Of a DNA stretch of 64,000 nucleotides, positions 1 to 10,519 are shown in pieces. The notes beneath the pieces were generated by a model, which was given only the letters and a program-made list of their open reading frames with translations, was not told the DNA's origin and searched no databases. Position numbers and translations under genes: made by a program. Each line of letters starts with the position of its first letter. The first letter of the stretch is position 1. The DNA is from Nigrospora sphaerica (lineage: Eukaryota > Ascomycota > Sordariomycetes > Amphisphaeriales > Apiosporaceae), in the NCBI GenBank assembly GCA_018287875.1, contig JAGVVL010000002.1:5146001-5210000 (forward strand). The letters are read 5' to 3'.

Positions 1-14
1 CGTCCCTACGTTCA

Positions 15-1119
15 ATGGCTGGCACCGAGTCCTTGACCGACGAGTCGACCCGTTCCGGCGATGGACCCAAGCGCAATTCCATGTCGCAGTCCGTCTCGAC
101 GCACCGGACCGTCTCAAACGAGAAGGCCTACGAGCTGTTGACCTATGACGACATACCCGAATGGTACCAGGACAATAGGCACATCCGCGGCGGTTATCGA
201 CCAGTCTCCAATTCCACCCAGGCCTGCCTGCACAGCTGGTTTCACTTACACAACGAGTCGGTAAACATTTACTCGCACTTAATACCCGCCATCCTGTTCC
301 TCTTCGGCGTGCTCTATGTCCTGGAACCCCTGCACCTGAGGCATGAGAACGTGGCCGCCGCGGACTATGCCGTCATCGCCTTCTTCCTGCTCTCGGCAAC
401 GGCTTGCTTCAGCCTGTCGGCCTTTTACCACACCTTCATCAGCCACTCGCAGAAGGTCGAGGCCCAGTGGCTCAAGCTCGACTTCTTGGGCATCATCCTC
501 CTCATCATGGGCTCTTACTTCGCCAACGTCTACGTCACCTTCTGGTGCGAGGAGAAGCAGCAGAACATTTACTGGGGAATGGTAGGTAGCTTCCGCTCGG
601 CAGCCTGTTCCTCCCCCCCCTCTCCCCCCGCGAACGAATATGACACTTAGCCGGTGCGTGTGCAGATTGGTGGCCTCGGTGCTGTATCCATGATCATCAT
701 CTGCTCTCCCTACTTCCAAGGCCTGCGTTGGCGCACCTTCCGCCTCCTGACCTTTGTCTGCACCGGCCTCTCGGGCATCGCGCCCATGGCCCATGGCCTG
801 GAAATGTTTGGTTTCTCCAAGATGGTACATCAGGCCGGTCTGCCATTCTTCTTGGCCGCCGGCTCCCTCTTTCTGGTGAGCTGTGTCATCTATGGTGTAA
901 GTCGACCCACCACGAGCCACCTTCCGGAGAGTAATACGTATTGACGCCTAGGGAAAGACCAGGTTTCCCGAGCAGTTCTGGCCCGGTGTGTTCGATATAT
1001 TCGGGTCCTCGCACCAGATTTTTCACTCGGTTGTGGTAATAGCAACCGTAGTCCACCTTGCGGGCGTCATGTCGGCGCTGGATTATAACCTTCGCAACCG
1101 CCAATGTGCAGTAAGCTAA
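15..1119 (+). CDS. PAQR-family (adiponectin receptor/hemolysin III-like) membrane protein
   Basis: Three exons: 15-581, 666-896 and 952-1119, all joined in phase 0, giving about 321 residues. The introns have donors gtaggt and gtaagt and end in cag/tag. After a polar N-terminal tail of about 75 residues comes a seven-helix protein with the PAQR marks: a His in the segment SAFYHTFISHS after the second helix, and the C-terminal SSHQIFH motif. In this family these histidines bind a catalytic-type zinc ion. Fungal relatives (Izh proteins) sit in the ER or plasma membrane and affect sterol and zinc homeostasis; some have ceramidase-like activity. The ATG at 15 is the first available in the window, so a further upstream exon or start outside the window cannot be excluded. 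Family call is firm; paralogue (Izh3 or other) is not resolved. Confidence 0.88.
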
Positions 1120-3809
1120 CACCAAAGGACAAGATGATGACAAGACGTGACCAGGATCCAAACATAGTGGACCGTAGACACCCGTCGTTGGGAACTCCGA
1201 CATAATAGAAAAAAAGAAGACATACAACATGACTCCCAAACAATCGACTCCAAGTACCTTGTAATACCCGGGTTGGCCCTTCCCAACAAAGCCCCTGCCC
1301 GTTTGGCGAGAACTGTCGGCCCCGCAGCTACAGATTTACTTGCCGGCCTCACTTGGTCATCGCTACTATGTCTGCAGAGCGGTATATACCTTGAGTCATT
1401 CTGAGCGCCGAGGCTTCACAGGGCCGGTTTGCCTAGGGCTAACACAAGGCGCCTAACCAACACCTCGGCAACCTGGGCCGGAAAGCGAGGCTCGCCCACA
1501 TGCAAAGCTACGATATACCGGCTTCGGGGCGCCGCCCCGAATAGGAAGGTCGCGCCTTTGGCCATAATTTTCGCAATCATTGTATCCCAGGTTCAGCTTC
1601 TCCCGAAGACGATGGGCCGCTTCCATTTTGGAGCAAGATTGTCCCCCGGAGGCTCCCCCGGGTGAGTTTGACCTGTCCGAGACCGGGATCTCAGGTAGAA
1701 TTACGAAGAATATCCAAGACTGGGTGCAGCACGCCAGGAATACCGGCCCCGGGGATCTGAAGCAGTTCCAGGCTTACATATACAAAGCCTCGGATGAGAT
1801 TGTCTTCTCCGCATCTGCCCAGGGCGCCAAGGAACTACAGGCCGACAAGCATGACCAGCAGTATTAGCTCACCTTGCATCGGAACTTTACTTCCAGAAAC
1901 TTCCTTAGGTTGAAACCCATGAGTCCGACGGGGATCCTGTATACTACCTCCTTAAACAAACCAGCTCGTACACAACCAAGGAACTCCGGAAGAACCCACC
2001 TAGGATAGAATTCTGCTTGTCCCGCTCTCCCTTCTCTTGCTTTCATTACCGTGTTATCACTAATCAATCACGAGAGTTTCCTTATGACCGTCATCATCCT
2101 AATTAAACCGGAGCTCGGTGGTTCTGTTGGTTACTCACTCGCTAACTCTCCTAAAGAACACTGAATGCGGAACACTGAACCGGCGGTCATTAAACGCCTT
2201 AATATTTCATACTAAGAGAGGTACTTGACAGTTGGGTATATATCCGCCTACCAACACCAGCATGTTACAGTCAACTAAGCTAGGTTTCAACATGACGATT
2301 ATGAGAGTCTTGGCACCAACCACAGCCAAGTCAGCGATAAAAGGCCGCTTGCCTGTATGATGTCCCGCGCACTCGATCCATCAGGTGGGCCAGCATTGGT
2401 GATGAACGCGTCATGCCACGCCTTTGTGTCGGGCCTTCAAGATTAAGCTACCAGTCTGTCATGTAAATACAAGGGATGCTGTCTTTGTCTGCCCGCCGAG
2501 TGATTTCGTGAAGAAAATGAGTTCCGGCTTTAGGGTTTCATCAGACGCTTGCTTGTGTATCAAGACCCGGGATGAGAGTTCCTTGATTTCCCGACGAGCC
2601 TCGCGAATCTCCTGCGCCACAGGGTTGGAGAGCTTGACCCCCGGGAAGTCGATCTGGACACGCGCTGCGTCTTTTCGGGGCTCTTTGTCGATTATAGGGT
2701 TGGTTGGCTTGACCACGATAATTCTGTGTGTAATCTTATATTTGGCTCCCGTCCTTCGCAGGTAGGTGTGTAGGATAGGATGTAGAAGGGAAGCGCATGT
2801 TAGGGAAGCACAAGAGTAAGGGCTCGTTAAAAGTTTCTTGGAGGCGCCGCCTTCACCAGCAGTGACAACTGCTACGACGTGGAGGCGCCATATGTACACC
2901 GGTGCTGATTCGACCGGGGCCTCGTCATTTGCTGCTCCTTTGACTGACCACTGCTTGCGCCTTCGCGAACGAGCCTCGAACGCTTTGCTCGAGCACCGAT
3001 GGACTATGATCGTAGACTTGATCAAGGCTTCACGTTCTGTTCAAGCAAAGTGCCCACCCGATACCAGGCGACGGGTCGAGCATATCGTCCCTTGTACAAA
3101 GCAGCTGTCCGGTTGACCAAGGGATCCAGCTACAGTGGCGACTTGGGCGTTGGATTCTTACTTAGCCAATACTTGCTCGAATCACTGCTGCCATGCGGCG
3201 GGAAATAGAAAGGGGAAGGCGATGCTGGCAACGCCGCCCCTAACAGACCGGTATCGGCCGGCCTGACTGGTTCCGACACAGTTGCTGCCAGGTCTCACGA
3301 CGCCCAGCTCATAGGTCAATATTGACATCAAAACACCAATGAGAGCCAGTCAATTGTTTGACTGTTCTCCCCGAGGCTAAGAGAGGGCGATACCACGTAT
3401 TCCCCTCCTCTCCCATACATGTTTACAATACCGTGTGCAATAGTAGTACGGGGAAAGACAGAAGGAAAACTCAGCCTGCTTATGCAGTCAGGAATGGGCG
3501 CCCAAAGCACCACGCCCCCTGAGGGCACACCCAGGCAGGGCCTAAACTTATTCGTAGTCCTAAGGACTTGTCAGCCATCACGCATAGGTCACCTACAGCA
3601 AGATGTAACCTTATGTATGTAACTTCTAGAAAGTCAGTCTCGGATTATCAGCTCAACGGCATACCACACGTTAACAGCCCTACCCTCCTAAAAAGTCGTT
3701 TGCTCTACTAGACACCGCTCGTCGTCTTGCCCTGGAGCCGGTCAGTGGTCTTTCCAACGGCACTGTCAGTCTTCGTCCGCGTGGCTTCATCGGGCCCGGC
3801 GCCTTGCTC
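1120..3809. other. Intergenic region, no firm gene
   Basis: This 2.7-kb stretch lies between the PAQR gene and the 3' end of the KH gene and looks richer in A+T than the flanking coding DNA. It holds only modest open frames, for example 1580-1867 (+) and 2459-3025 (-), neither with a recognisable domain. The minus-strand frame contains a charged, helix-prone stretch around NPVAQEIREARREIKELSS and might be a gene relic or an unjoined exon. I recognise no transposase, reverse transcriptase or terminal repeats. Confidence 0.5.
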
Positions 3810-5832
3810 TCAGAGCCCAGGAGGGGGCGGGACCTGCGCTAGATGTCAACATGGCCCATACTATGCCTAGCTTGGGGACTAGAGCAGTACTGACCGCGCC
3901 GTAGCTGCCTGCGCCCGGGGGCGAACCCGATGGCGGGGGTGGTGGCGGGGGTGCCGACGCGCTGGGGGCGGGGGCGGAGGAGCCTCGCTAGGAGGCGGAG
4001 GGGGCGGAGAGGCAGAAGCGCCAGGCGGGGCCGGCACACCCCCACCCTGTTGTTGGGCTTGTGCTGCCGCATAGTACTGCTGGTAGTATTGCATGTATCT
4101 GCATAGACGTTAGCAGAGAGGCGAGAGCGGGTGCTGCGCGCTTGACTTACGCGGCGTAGCCGCCGTACGCGGCATACGGGTCCTGGCCTTGGGCTGCGTA
4201 GTACTGGGCATACTGTTGATACTGATCAGCAGCAGTGGACGGAGTCGCAGAACCTGCGGGAGCTGGCGAGGCAGAATTGCCCCCTCCGCGCCCGGGCGAG
4301 TCCCTGTAGCCGCCACCATAGCCACCACCTCCTCCATAAGAGTCAGCGTTACTTCCAGATCTGCCATGGTTATTGTAACCGCCGTGGCCGCCGTGGCCGC
4401 CGTGACCGCCGTGACCACCGCCGTAGTGCTGTCGGGGGGGTCGCGTTTTGAATTCCTCGTACTGCTCCTTGACATTTTCGAGGAGATCTTCGCAGAGTGC
4501 CTTCGCCTTGTCGACCATGTTTGGATCAGGGCCCCTGAATTACCCATTAGCTGGGGTCTTGGTTCTCGCCCGTGGAAAGGGGTACCCACGCTACATGCAG
4601 GAACATGTCTTCATCGCTCTCGCGGTTCGTTGCAGCCTCGAGGTAGCCGGAACCCCGACCCTTGATTTGCACGCGGCAACCAGTTTCCTGTTGGATGTGC
4701 TTCACGTAAGAGCCACCGGAGCCAACGACCTGGGCGCGCAGGTTGAAACCAGGGACAGGATCCAGACTGATGGGGATCTTGGCCTCGGGCCACTTGCGCC
4801 GTCCGAACTCATCTCGCTCCACCTGCTCCTGATCGCGGCGCCGGAATCGTCGTTCGTCCACAAGATTGGGCAGCTCCTGCTTCATCATCTCTTCAATCTT
4901 GGCGACCGCCTGTTCGAGGCCGGCCTTGGTAGTGCTCGTGACGTGGAGGTAAAGCGGGGGGTTCTGGCCACCGAATTTAGCACCAAAACGGGGAATGCGT
5001 GCCATGCGGGATACATACAGCTGCCGTGGCCATACTCTTGTCGGGGTAGTAGCTGCCTCGCGTCGTGACATCTTTGCAAAAGTCAATGGGGGTCCTCTCT
5101 AGTGAAGCTCAAAGCAGGGAACAGGATGTATCGTACCAGCTCCCGTCTCTTCTTTAATCTAAATAAAGCAGGTGAGGTCAGCAGATGCGCCATAGGGATG
5201 CCGCGTGCGAGCTAACATGCTTTCGTGTAAGCAGGAGTGTTCGCGCACGCACGAGGCAGAACCGGCAGGGGAGATGGGCTCGGCATGGGCCAGCGGGGCG
5301 AGGCAAGGATGTATATATATTTACCATCTTCTGAGTCGAGCCCTTGGTGAGGAGGTAGCGGTTCCGCAGGTCGTTGACCTCAATATCCTTGATGTAGTCG
5401 CCGTCGTTCACGTACATCTCGCCGTTGACGTTGGCGCCCGGGGCGTCTCGGGAGGCGTTGGGACCGGGCGACGCGGAAGAGGCCGACTTAATGGGAGGCA
5501 CATCGACGTGTTGGATGCCTTTTTTGGCCTGGATCTGGGCATTGATCCTGGCGGCGGCGGCAGCTAAGATGGGAAGCTCGTTAGCGCAGAAGGGCTAAGG
5601 TTCCCGATGAGAAGAACGCACCTGCGGCAGCGGCAGCATCTACGGTAGATGTGCGCTTGTTCTCGGTGCCATTGCCGTCACCGTCTCGGGGCAAGGGACT
5701 GCGATCGCGACCCGCATCGGACCTTCGCGCCGGTGGAGAGCGTGATCGTCGATCGAAGCGCGAGCGTCGAGGCTCAGGCTCGGTCTGGTCGAACCGCGAC
5801 CGCTTCACAGTGCGTCGCTCCGAGTCATCCAT
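3810..5832 (-). CDS. KH-domain RNA-binding protein, KHDC4/BLOM7-like
   Basis: Spliced minus-strand gene with exons 5832-5622, 5563-5325, 5158-5137 (22 nt), 5071-5019 (53 nt), 4963-4590, 4534-4151, then from about 4099 to the stop at 3810 through a last intron at about 3894-3834. The frame was checked through exon 6. The N-terminus is Arg/Ser-rich. The core carries the hallmark LTKGSTQKM, IKEETGAGDVTTRG and DPVPGFNLRAQVVGSGGSYV of the KHDC4/BLOM7 type of KH protein, which in animals binds the spliceosome and influences splice-site choice. Gly/His repeats (GGHGGHGGHGG), Tyr/Gln-rich and polyproline segments follow. The expected C-terminus YGAVPPPPGL lies in another frame from the preceding polyproline tract (see findings), so residues after about 4000 are uncertain. 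Divergent from ILV6, 635 bp away. Confidence 0.85.
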
Positions 5833-6467
5833 GGTCAACGATGGCGACAATACAGATATTGATGGACCAGTGCGGGCGCAAAGACAAGGGAGAGGCGGTT
5901 GGTGATGTCGAGGGGGAGACGGCGGACCTCAAAATACCAAAGGTCGAGCGGGTAGTAGATGTATAACCTGAAGGTTGCGCAGAGAGCTATCGACAAATTT
6001 CCATTTCCCTCCAGCTACGGCCATTGGTATGGGAAATTCCAGGCGCGGCTCTGCACGGCCCCAGCTCCACTTCCCATCAATCGCTCAACCAACCGCTATC
6101 ATACAAGAAGTACCTGAGGTATCAGGCCGTTCCCACGCTGGCCAGAGCTTCCAATCCCAACGCGCCAATCCGCGTGCCACTGCGTGTTAGCACGAACGAC
6201 AGGATCCATCATCGTGCCATTTGAGGAGTAGCACCAACCCGTGGACCCCGGGGAACCTTTAGCTGGGAGGGGGCACTTCGTCTGCATGACAGTATGTAAC
6301 TCCGGCATCGGCTCCCATCGCCCCCAACTGACAACTTTTAAACCCTGGCCCAGCCTCTAGCCGCATTGCGAGCTCTTTCAGCAATCCAATCCAGTCGCAG
6401 CTCATTGCATCGATCCGCACCGCCAATTCGGATCAGAAGGCTCGCCGGGTCTTTGCCGGCCAGAATC
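5833..6467. promoter_or_regulatory. Divergent intergenic region between KH gene and ILV6
   Basis: A 635-bp spacer between two start codons that point away from each other, so it should hold both promoters. An inverted CCAAT (ATTGG) lies near 6021. I found no exact TGASTCA (Gcn4/CPC1-type) element here, although ILV6-type genes are often under general amino-acid control. Confidence 0.5.
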
Positions 6468-7479
6468 ATGGCGTCCCGCATTCTCCAGGCAACCTCGGCG
6501 ACCTGTCGCAGGGCCGTGGCCGAGACGGCCCGGTCGTCGGTCTCGACCACGACCAGATGGACCAGCAGTGCGACGTCTGCGTCGGCCTACAAAGCCATCA
6601 GACGCCGCTCCGCTCCTCTCCCTACCAATGATCCGCTGCCGTCGTGGTCGGCCCAGGCCGCCGTGTCCAACATCCTCTACGAGACGCCGACCCCCTCGAT
6701 GGCCCCGCCCAAGCGCCACATCCTGAACTGCCTCGTCCAGAACGAGCCCGGTGTGCTGTCCCGCGTCTCCGGCATTCTCGCCGCGCGCGGCTTCAACATC
6801 GACTCGCTAGTCGTGTGCAGCACCGAGGTCGAGGATCTGTCCCGCATGACCATCGTGCTCACCGGCCAGGACGGCGTCGTGGAGCAGGCCCGGCGCCAGC
6901 TGGAGGACTTGGTGCCCGTGTGGGCGGTCCTGGACTACACCAACGCTGCCCTGGTGCAGCGCGAGCTTCTGCTCGCCAAGATTAACATTCTGGGGCCCGA
7001 GTACTTCGAGGAGTTGCTTGCCCACCACCGCGAGATCTCCCAGCAGGACGGCGATGCCGACTCGGCCTTCGCCGAGCGCACGCTCAGCGAGGTGGCCGAT
7101 GACTACCACCCCAGCAAGTTGGCGGCCAGTCAGGCCCTGCGCCACAAGCACGAGCACCTGAAGTCCATTACCTACTTCGCCCACCAATTCGGCGGCAAGG
7201 TTCTTGATATAAGCACCAACAGCTGCATTGTTGAACTGTGAGTCTTCCTGCTACGTGTCCCTTCGCCAGGGCATCCGCTAACACCCCCCCCCCAGCTCTG
7301 CGAAGCCTTTCAGGATCGACTCGTTTATGAAGCTCATTTCCCCCTTTGGCATCCTGGAGTCGACCCGAACCGGTCTTATGGCTCTGCCAAGATCTCCCCT
7401 GTACGGACCGGATGAGAACGACGCTCACTTCAAGGAGATTGATGAGGTCGTCGACGCTAGCCAGCTGCCTCCCGGTTAG
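6468..7479 (+). CDS. ILV6: Acetolactate synthase regulatory (small) subunit
   Basis: Two exons, 6468-7237 and 7296-7479, separated by a 58-nt intron (gtgagt donor, GCTAAC branch point, C-rich tract, cag acceptor); 317 residues. The Arg/Ser-rich N-terminus, starting MASRILQAT, fits a mitochondrial presequence. From about residue 80 an ACT domain is clear (HILNCLVQNEPGVLSRVSGI, GFNIDSLVV), followed by the ALS small-subunit C-terminal domain (KSITYFAHQFGGKVLDIS; FGILESTRTGLMALPRSP). It binds the catalytic subunit (ILV2) in the mitochondrial matrix, stimulates it, and confers feedback inhibition by valine on the first common step of isoleucine/valine synthesis. The start is the ATG that gives a presequence; upstream in-frame sequence lacks a better one. 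It converges on the OTC gene, with 351 bp between the stops. Confidence 0.96.
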
Positions 7480-7830
7480 GCAGGTTCGCATCAAGTTACG
7501 AAATTGAATTGTAATTACTTTTTTGGGCCTCACGGCCGTCAGGCTTAAAAAGGTTCTTCACGGAAAACACCGCAATAAACTTGGCGTGATCATTTTGACT
7601 GGCATGCTCCGTCACGTCTCTGCTAGTATGTACGCCAACTACGTTGGCAATTTTCCACGACGCACTCCGAGTGTGGACTGTGGACACGCCCGTCACCGAG
7701 CCCGTGTGGGCACGTAGGTAGGGAGGCCAGCAAGCTCCGGTCCCCAAAAGTTATCCGATGCAGTCTTGAGCTACGGTTGCTTCACCCCTAGATTTTGCGT
7801 TTGACGTCTATCCCCTGTTCGCTTCCCTAC
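7480..7830. other. Convergent intergenic spacer (3' ends of ILV6 and OTC gene)
   Basis: A 351-bp spacer between two stop codons that face each other. It should contain both polyadenylation regions. No open frame with recognisable features and no strong hairpin was seen. Confidence 0.5.
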
Positions 7831-9000
7831 TCAGAGTATGCGGCCCTTGTTGACAACGAAGGCCTCGAGGACAGCTAGATAGTGGTTAGTCTCAGATGCG
7901 CGCGCGCACGGATGTGTGGCAACTTACCCACGGCAGCCCACAGGCGGTTCTCTCCTTCGGGGAAGACCAACGATCGCGGTCCGTAGAAGACGGCGTCGTC
8001 GACCTCCTCTTTGTGGCGAGGCAGGCAATGCATGAACTTCCAGTCGGGCTTCGCTCCGCCCCGGGTGGCCAGGGCGTCGGTGATTTGGAATCCCTCAAAA
8101 GCTTGCATCCGCTTCTTGGACTCCTCCTCTTGACCCATCGATACCCAAGTATCCGTGACCAGGATGTCGGCGTCCTTGACGGCCTCGGCGGGCTCGGTGA
8201 ACTGCTCCAACTGGCCTGGCTTGTCGACACCCTGAGCTTGCGCGCGGATGAACTTTTCCATGTCCTTCGGAATGCTGTAGCCCTGCGGCGAAGCCACGGA
8301 AACCTGGACGCCAAGCTTCATGGAGGCATTGGCGAGGTCGAAGAGCACATTGTTGGAGTCGCCCACCCAAGCAATCTTCAGGTCCCGGCGGATCAGTTCG
8401 GAGCTTCCGGCCGCCTGCGGGAAGGCCTCGTGGATGGTCAAGAAATCCGCAATGGTCTGCAAGGGGTGGAAATCGTTGGACAGGGCGTTGATCACGGGGA
8501 CGGACGAGCCGTCCGTCAGCCCAGTGACATCCGAGTGAGGGCCCACGCGGGCCACCATGCACGATGTCATGGACGAGATGATGCGGGAAGTGTCGTACAA
8601 TGACTCGTTGACCTGCCGGCCCCCCACCGCGCCGTGGTCAGCATCCCGAGTCGCACCTCCGCCCACGAGAACTTACGCCGAGCTGGATGTCGTCCTTGCC
8701 CAGGAACATGGGGTGTCCTCCCATCATGGCCACGGCGGCCTCGGTGGAGACGCGCGTTCGCGTGCTTCGCTTGCTGAACATCATGGCCACAGTCTGGCCC
8801 AGCAGGCCCTTACGCAGGGCCTCGGGGATGGTCCCCGACTTGACGGCCTTCTTGTGAGCTGCCGCATTCCGCACCAATTGCACGACTTCGTCCCGACTCA
8901 GGTCCCCAATGCTCATGAGATGGCGGACCCGAGGGGCTGGAGTCGTGGAAAAGCCCCGCACGCCGTGCCTCAACAGGCGGGATGGGCCGAAACGGGACAT
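7831..9000 (-). CDS. argB: Ornithine carbamoyltransferase, mitochondrial
   Basis: Three exons, 9000-8677, 8612-7928 and 7874-7831, encode 350 residues. The enzyme makes citrulline from ornithine and carbamoyl phosphate in the mitochondrial matrix, the sixth step of arginine synthesis. All key motifs are present: the carbamoyl-phosphate loop STRTR (79-83), HPLQ (157-160), DTWVSMG (about 262-268) and HCLPRH (303-308) with the catalytic Cys. The N-terminus MSRFGPSRLLRHGVRGFST is a good presequence with an R-x-F-S-T cleavage context. An in-frame upstream ATG at 9066 would add 22 residues; I prefer 9000 because it gives a classic presequence. A TGAGTCA element lies 258 bp upstream. The symbol follows Aspergillus usage (ARG3 in yeast, arg-12 in Neurospora). 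Confidence 0.96.
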
Positions 9001-10519
9001 GATATTTTTTTCCACCGATGTAACCGAGAACGGGAGCTTTTTGCGAGGGCCGATGAATGCGGCCAATCGTCGTTATGGTCTGCAGGCGAGGTTTTCCACT
9101 TCACAGTGCTAGTGAGTTGGGAGCGGTTAGTTATTTCGCCTTGTCGTACTGCAGCTTGAGAATATACGGCCTTAGTCTCGGGATCTTGTGGTGAAATAAT
9201 CAGACAAATATCTCGGGATGCGAAATTTCAAGGGCAGTTGTGATATAGTCCTATGGCTGAGTCAAATCGCAGGCCTATTTCGGCGCACGGCAGCTCCAAG
9301 CTTCCATCCATCCAATGAGTTGACTCCATGCTGTGAGCAATCCGGCTAGCAGCCCCATGCCAGCTGCCACGGCCCGTCTCCGCACCCGGACCCCGAAACC
9401 CAGGGACGGGAGGCCGATGATGGCCTTTGCCTTGCCAAGAATTTCTATTCCATATCTTGAACGCCAATATATCGTAAAATGATGGTATCCTTGGTTCTTT
9501 TTGGCAGTAAGTAGCTCCGTACCCTTCCTTCATGTATTGTGTCAATCTTGTTGCACAGAGCGCCACAGTAAGAAGACTACTTGGACAAGTCGAGAACTTG
9601 GCGATGCCCTCCATACCAAGGAAAGGAGACTTTTAAGGTATCTCAATGCGGAAGGTCGCATGCTGCTTGCACACATACCGCACGTATGCCTTCCGCGTCT
9701 CTCTCCACATGCCATCTTGAGATATATTTGAACCGCGTCCTCCGTAGCTTTCGTCATCGGCCACTTAGCGTTGCACTGCTCTGCTCGCCTGTTGCCCACT
9801 CAAGGCCTGACGGTGCTCGCCATGGAAGGAAACACCGACTCAGGCCCTCGAGAGCTTGGTTTAGTGGTTGCCGAATCCTTCCCCAGCACCCGCTAGCTTG
9901 AATCGGGCTTAGAGTGAGCCCAGAGCAGCAGGGTCGCGGTGGAACCCCTCCGATGCTGCAGGCTGCCATTGGGGGCCCTGGAGGTACCTGAATGGCGCAT
10001 CCAGTCCTGCTCTGCCGGACTTCCCGCCTATTGGCAGCGTGCGTTGGCACTCACTGCGCCTCGACCGCCACGCCCAGATCTCCCCGCTGCCCGCTCTCAG
10101 CCGATCGGCCCCGTGCGTGAGGTCAGGCCGACAGAGGTACTGGGGGATGATGACGGCTGGACAGGAGGAACCTGGGCAACCAGGCAACACTCGACCCTTC
10201 CACCACCCTACCTTTCACTCCGTCCCCTTCCCCAGTTCATCCCTTCGCGCTTCACGGTCCTCGAATCGTTCCCAAGCTCGTCATCATTCTTTATTCTTGC
10301 GACTAGCCCCATCGCCTGCGGAGAATGCCGGCGCCGTCTTCCAGCTGCCTGTCGACGTACTAATCGCTCTGCCTTCGTCAGGTGCGCGCGGCGCGCGGCA
10401 TCACCCCGGCACTTATTAACCTCCCACCAGCCCTGGCTCTATCCACTGGAGCCGTATTCCACCGCCTCCGATCCGATCTACACCCGCAAATCGTTCTCAG
10501 TATCGCGCCCGGCGCAATC
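9001..10519. other. Divergent intergenic region, OTC gene to Tag1-like gene
   Basis: A 1.5-kb spacer between two starts on opposite strands. It contains the TGAGTCA element near the OTC gene. The open frames inside it, for example 9939-10706 (+), show no domain and overlap other GC-driven frames, so I read them as noise. The last few hundred bases before 10520 are C/T-rich, as is common in fungal promoters and 5' leaders. Confidence 0.5.
9258..9264. promoter_or_regulatory. Gcn4/CPC1-type element TGAGTCA
   Basis: An exact TGAGTCA heptamer lies 258 bp upstream of the OTC start codon. Gcn4 in yeast and CPC1/CpcA in filamentous fungi bind TGASTCA and switch on amino-acid biosynthetic genes, including OTC, during starvation. 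The site is seen; its function is inferred from position and the gene's pathway. A 7-mer can occur by chance. Confidence 0.5.
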
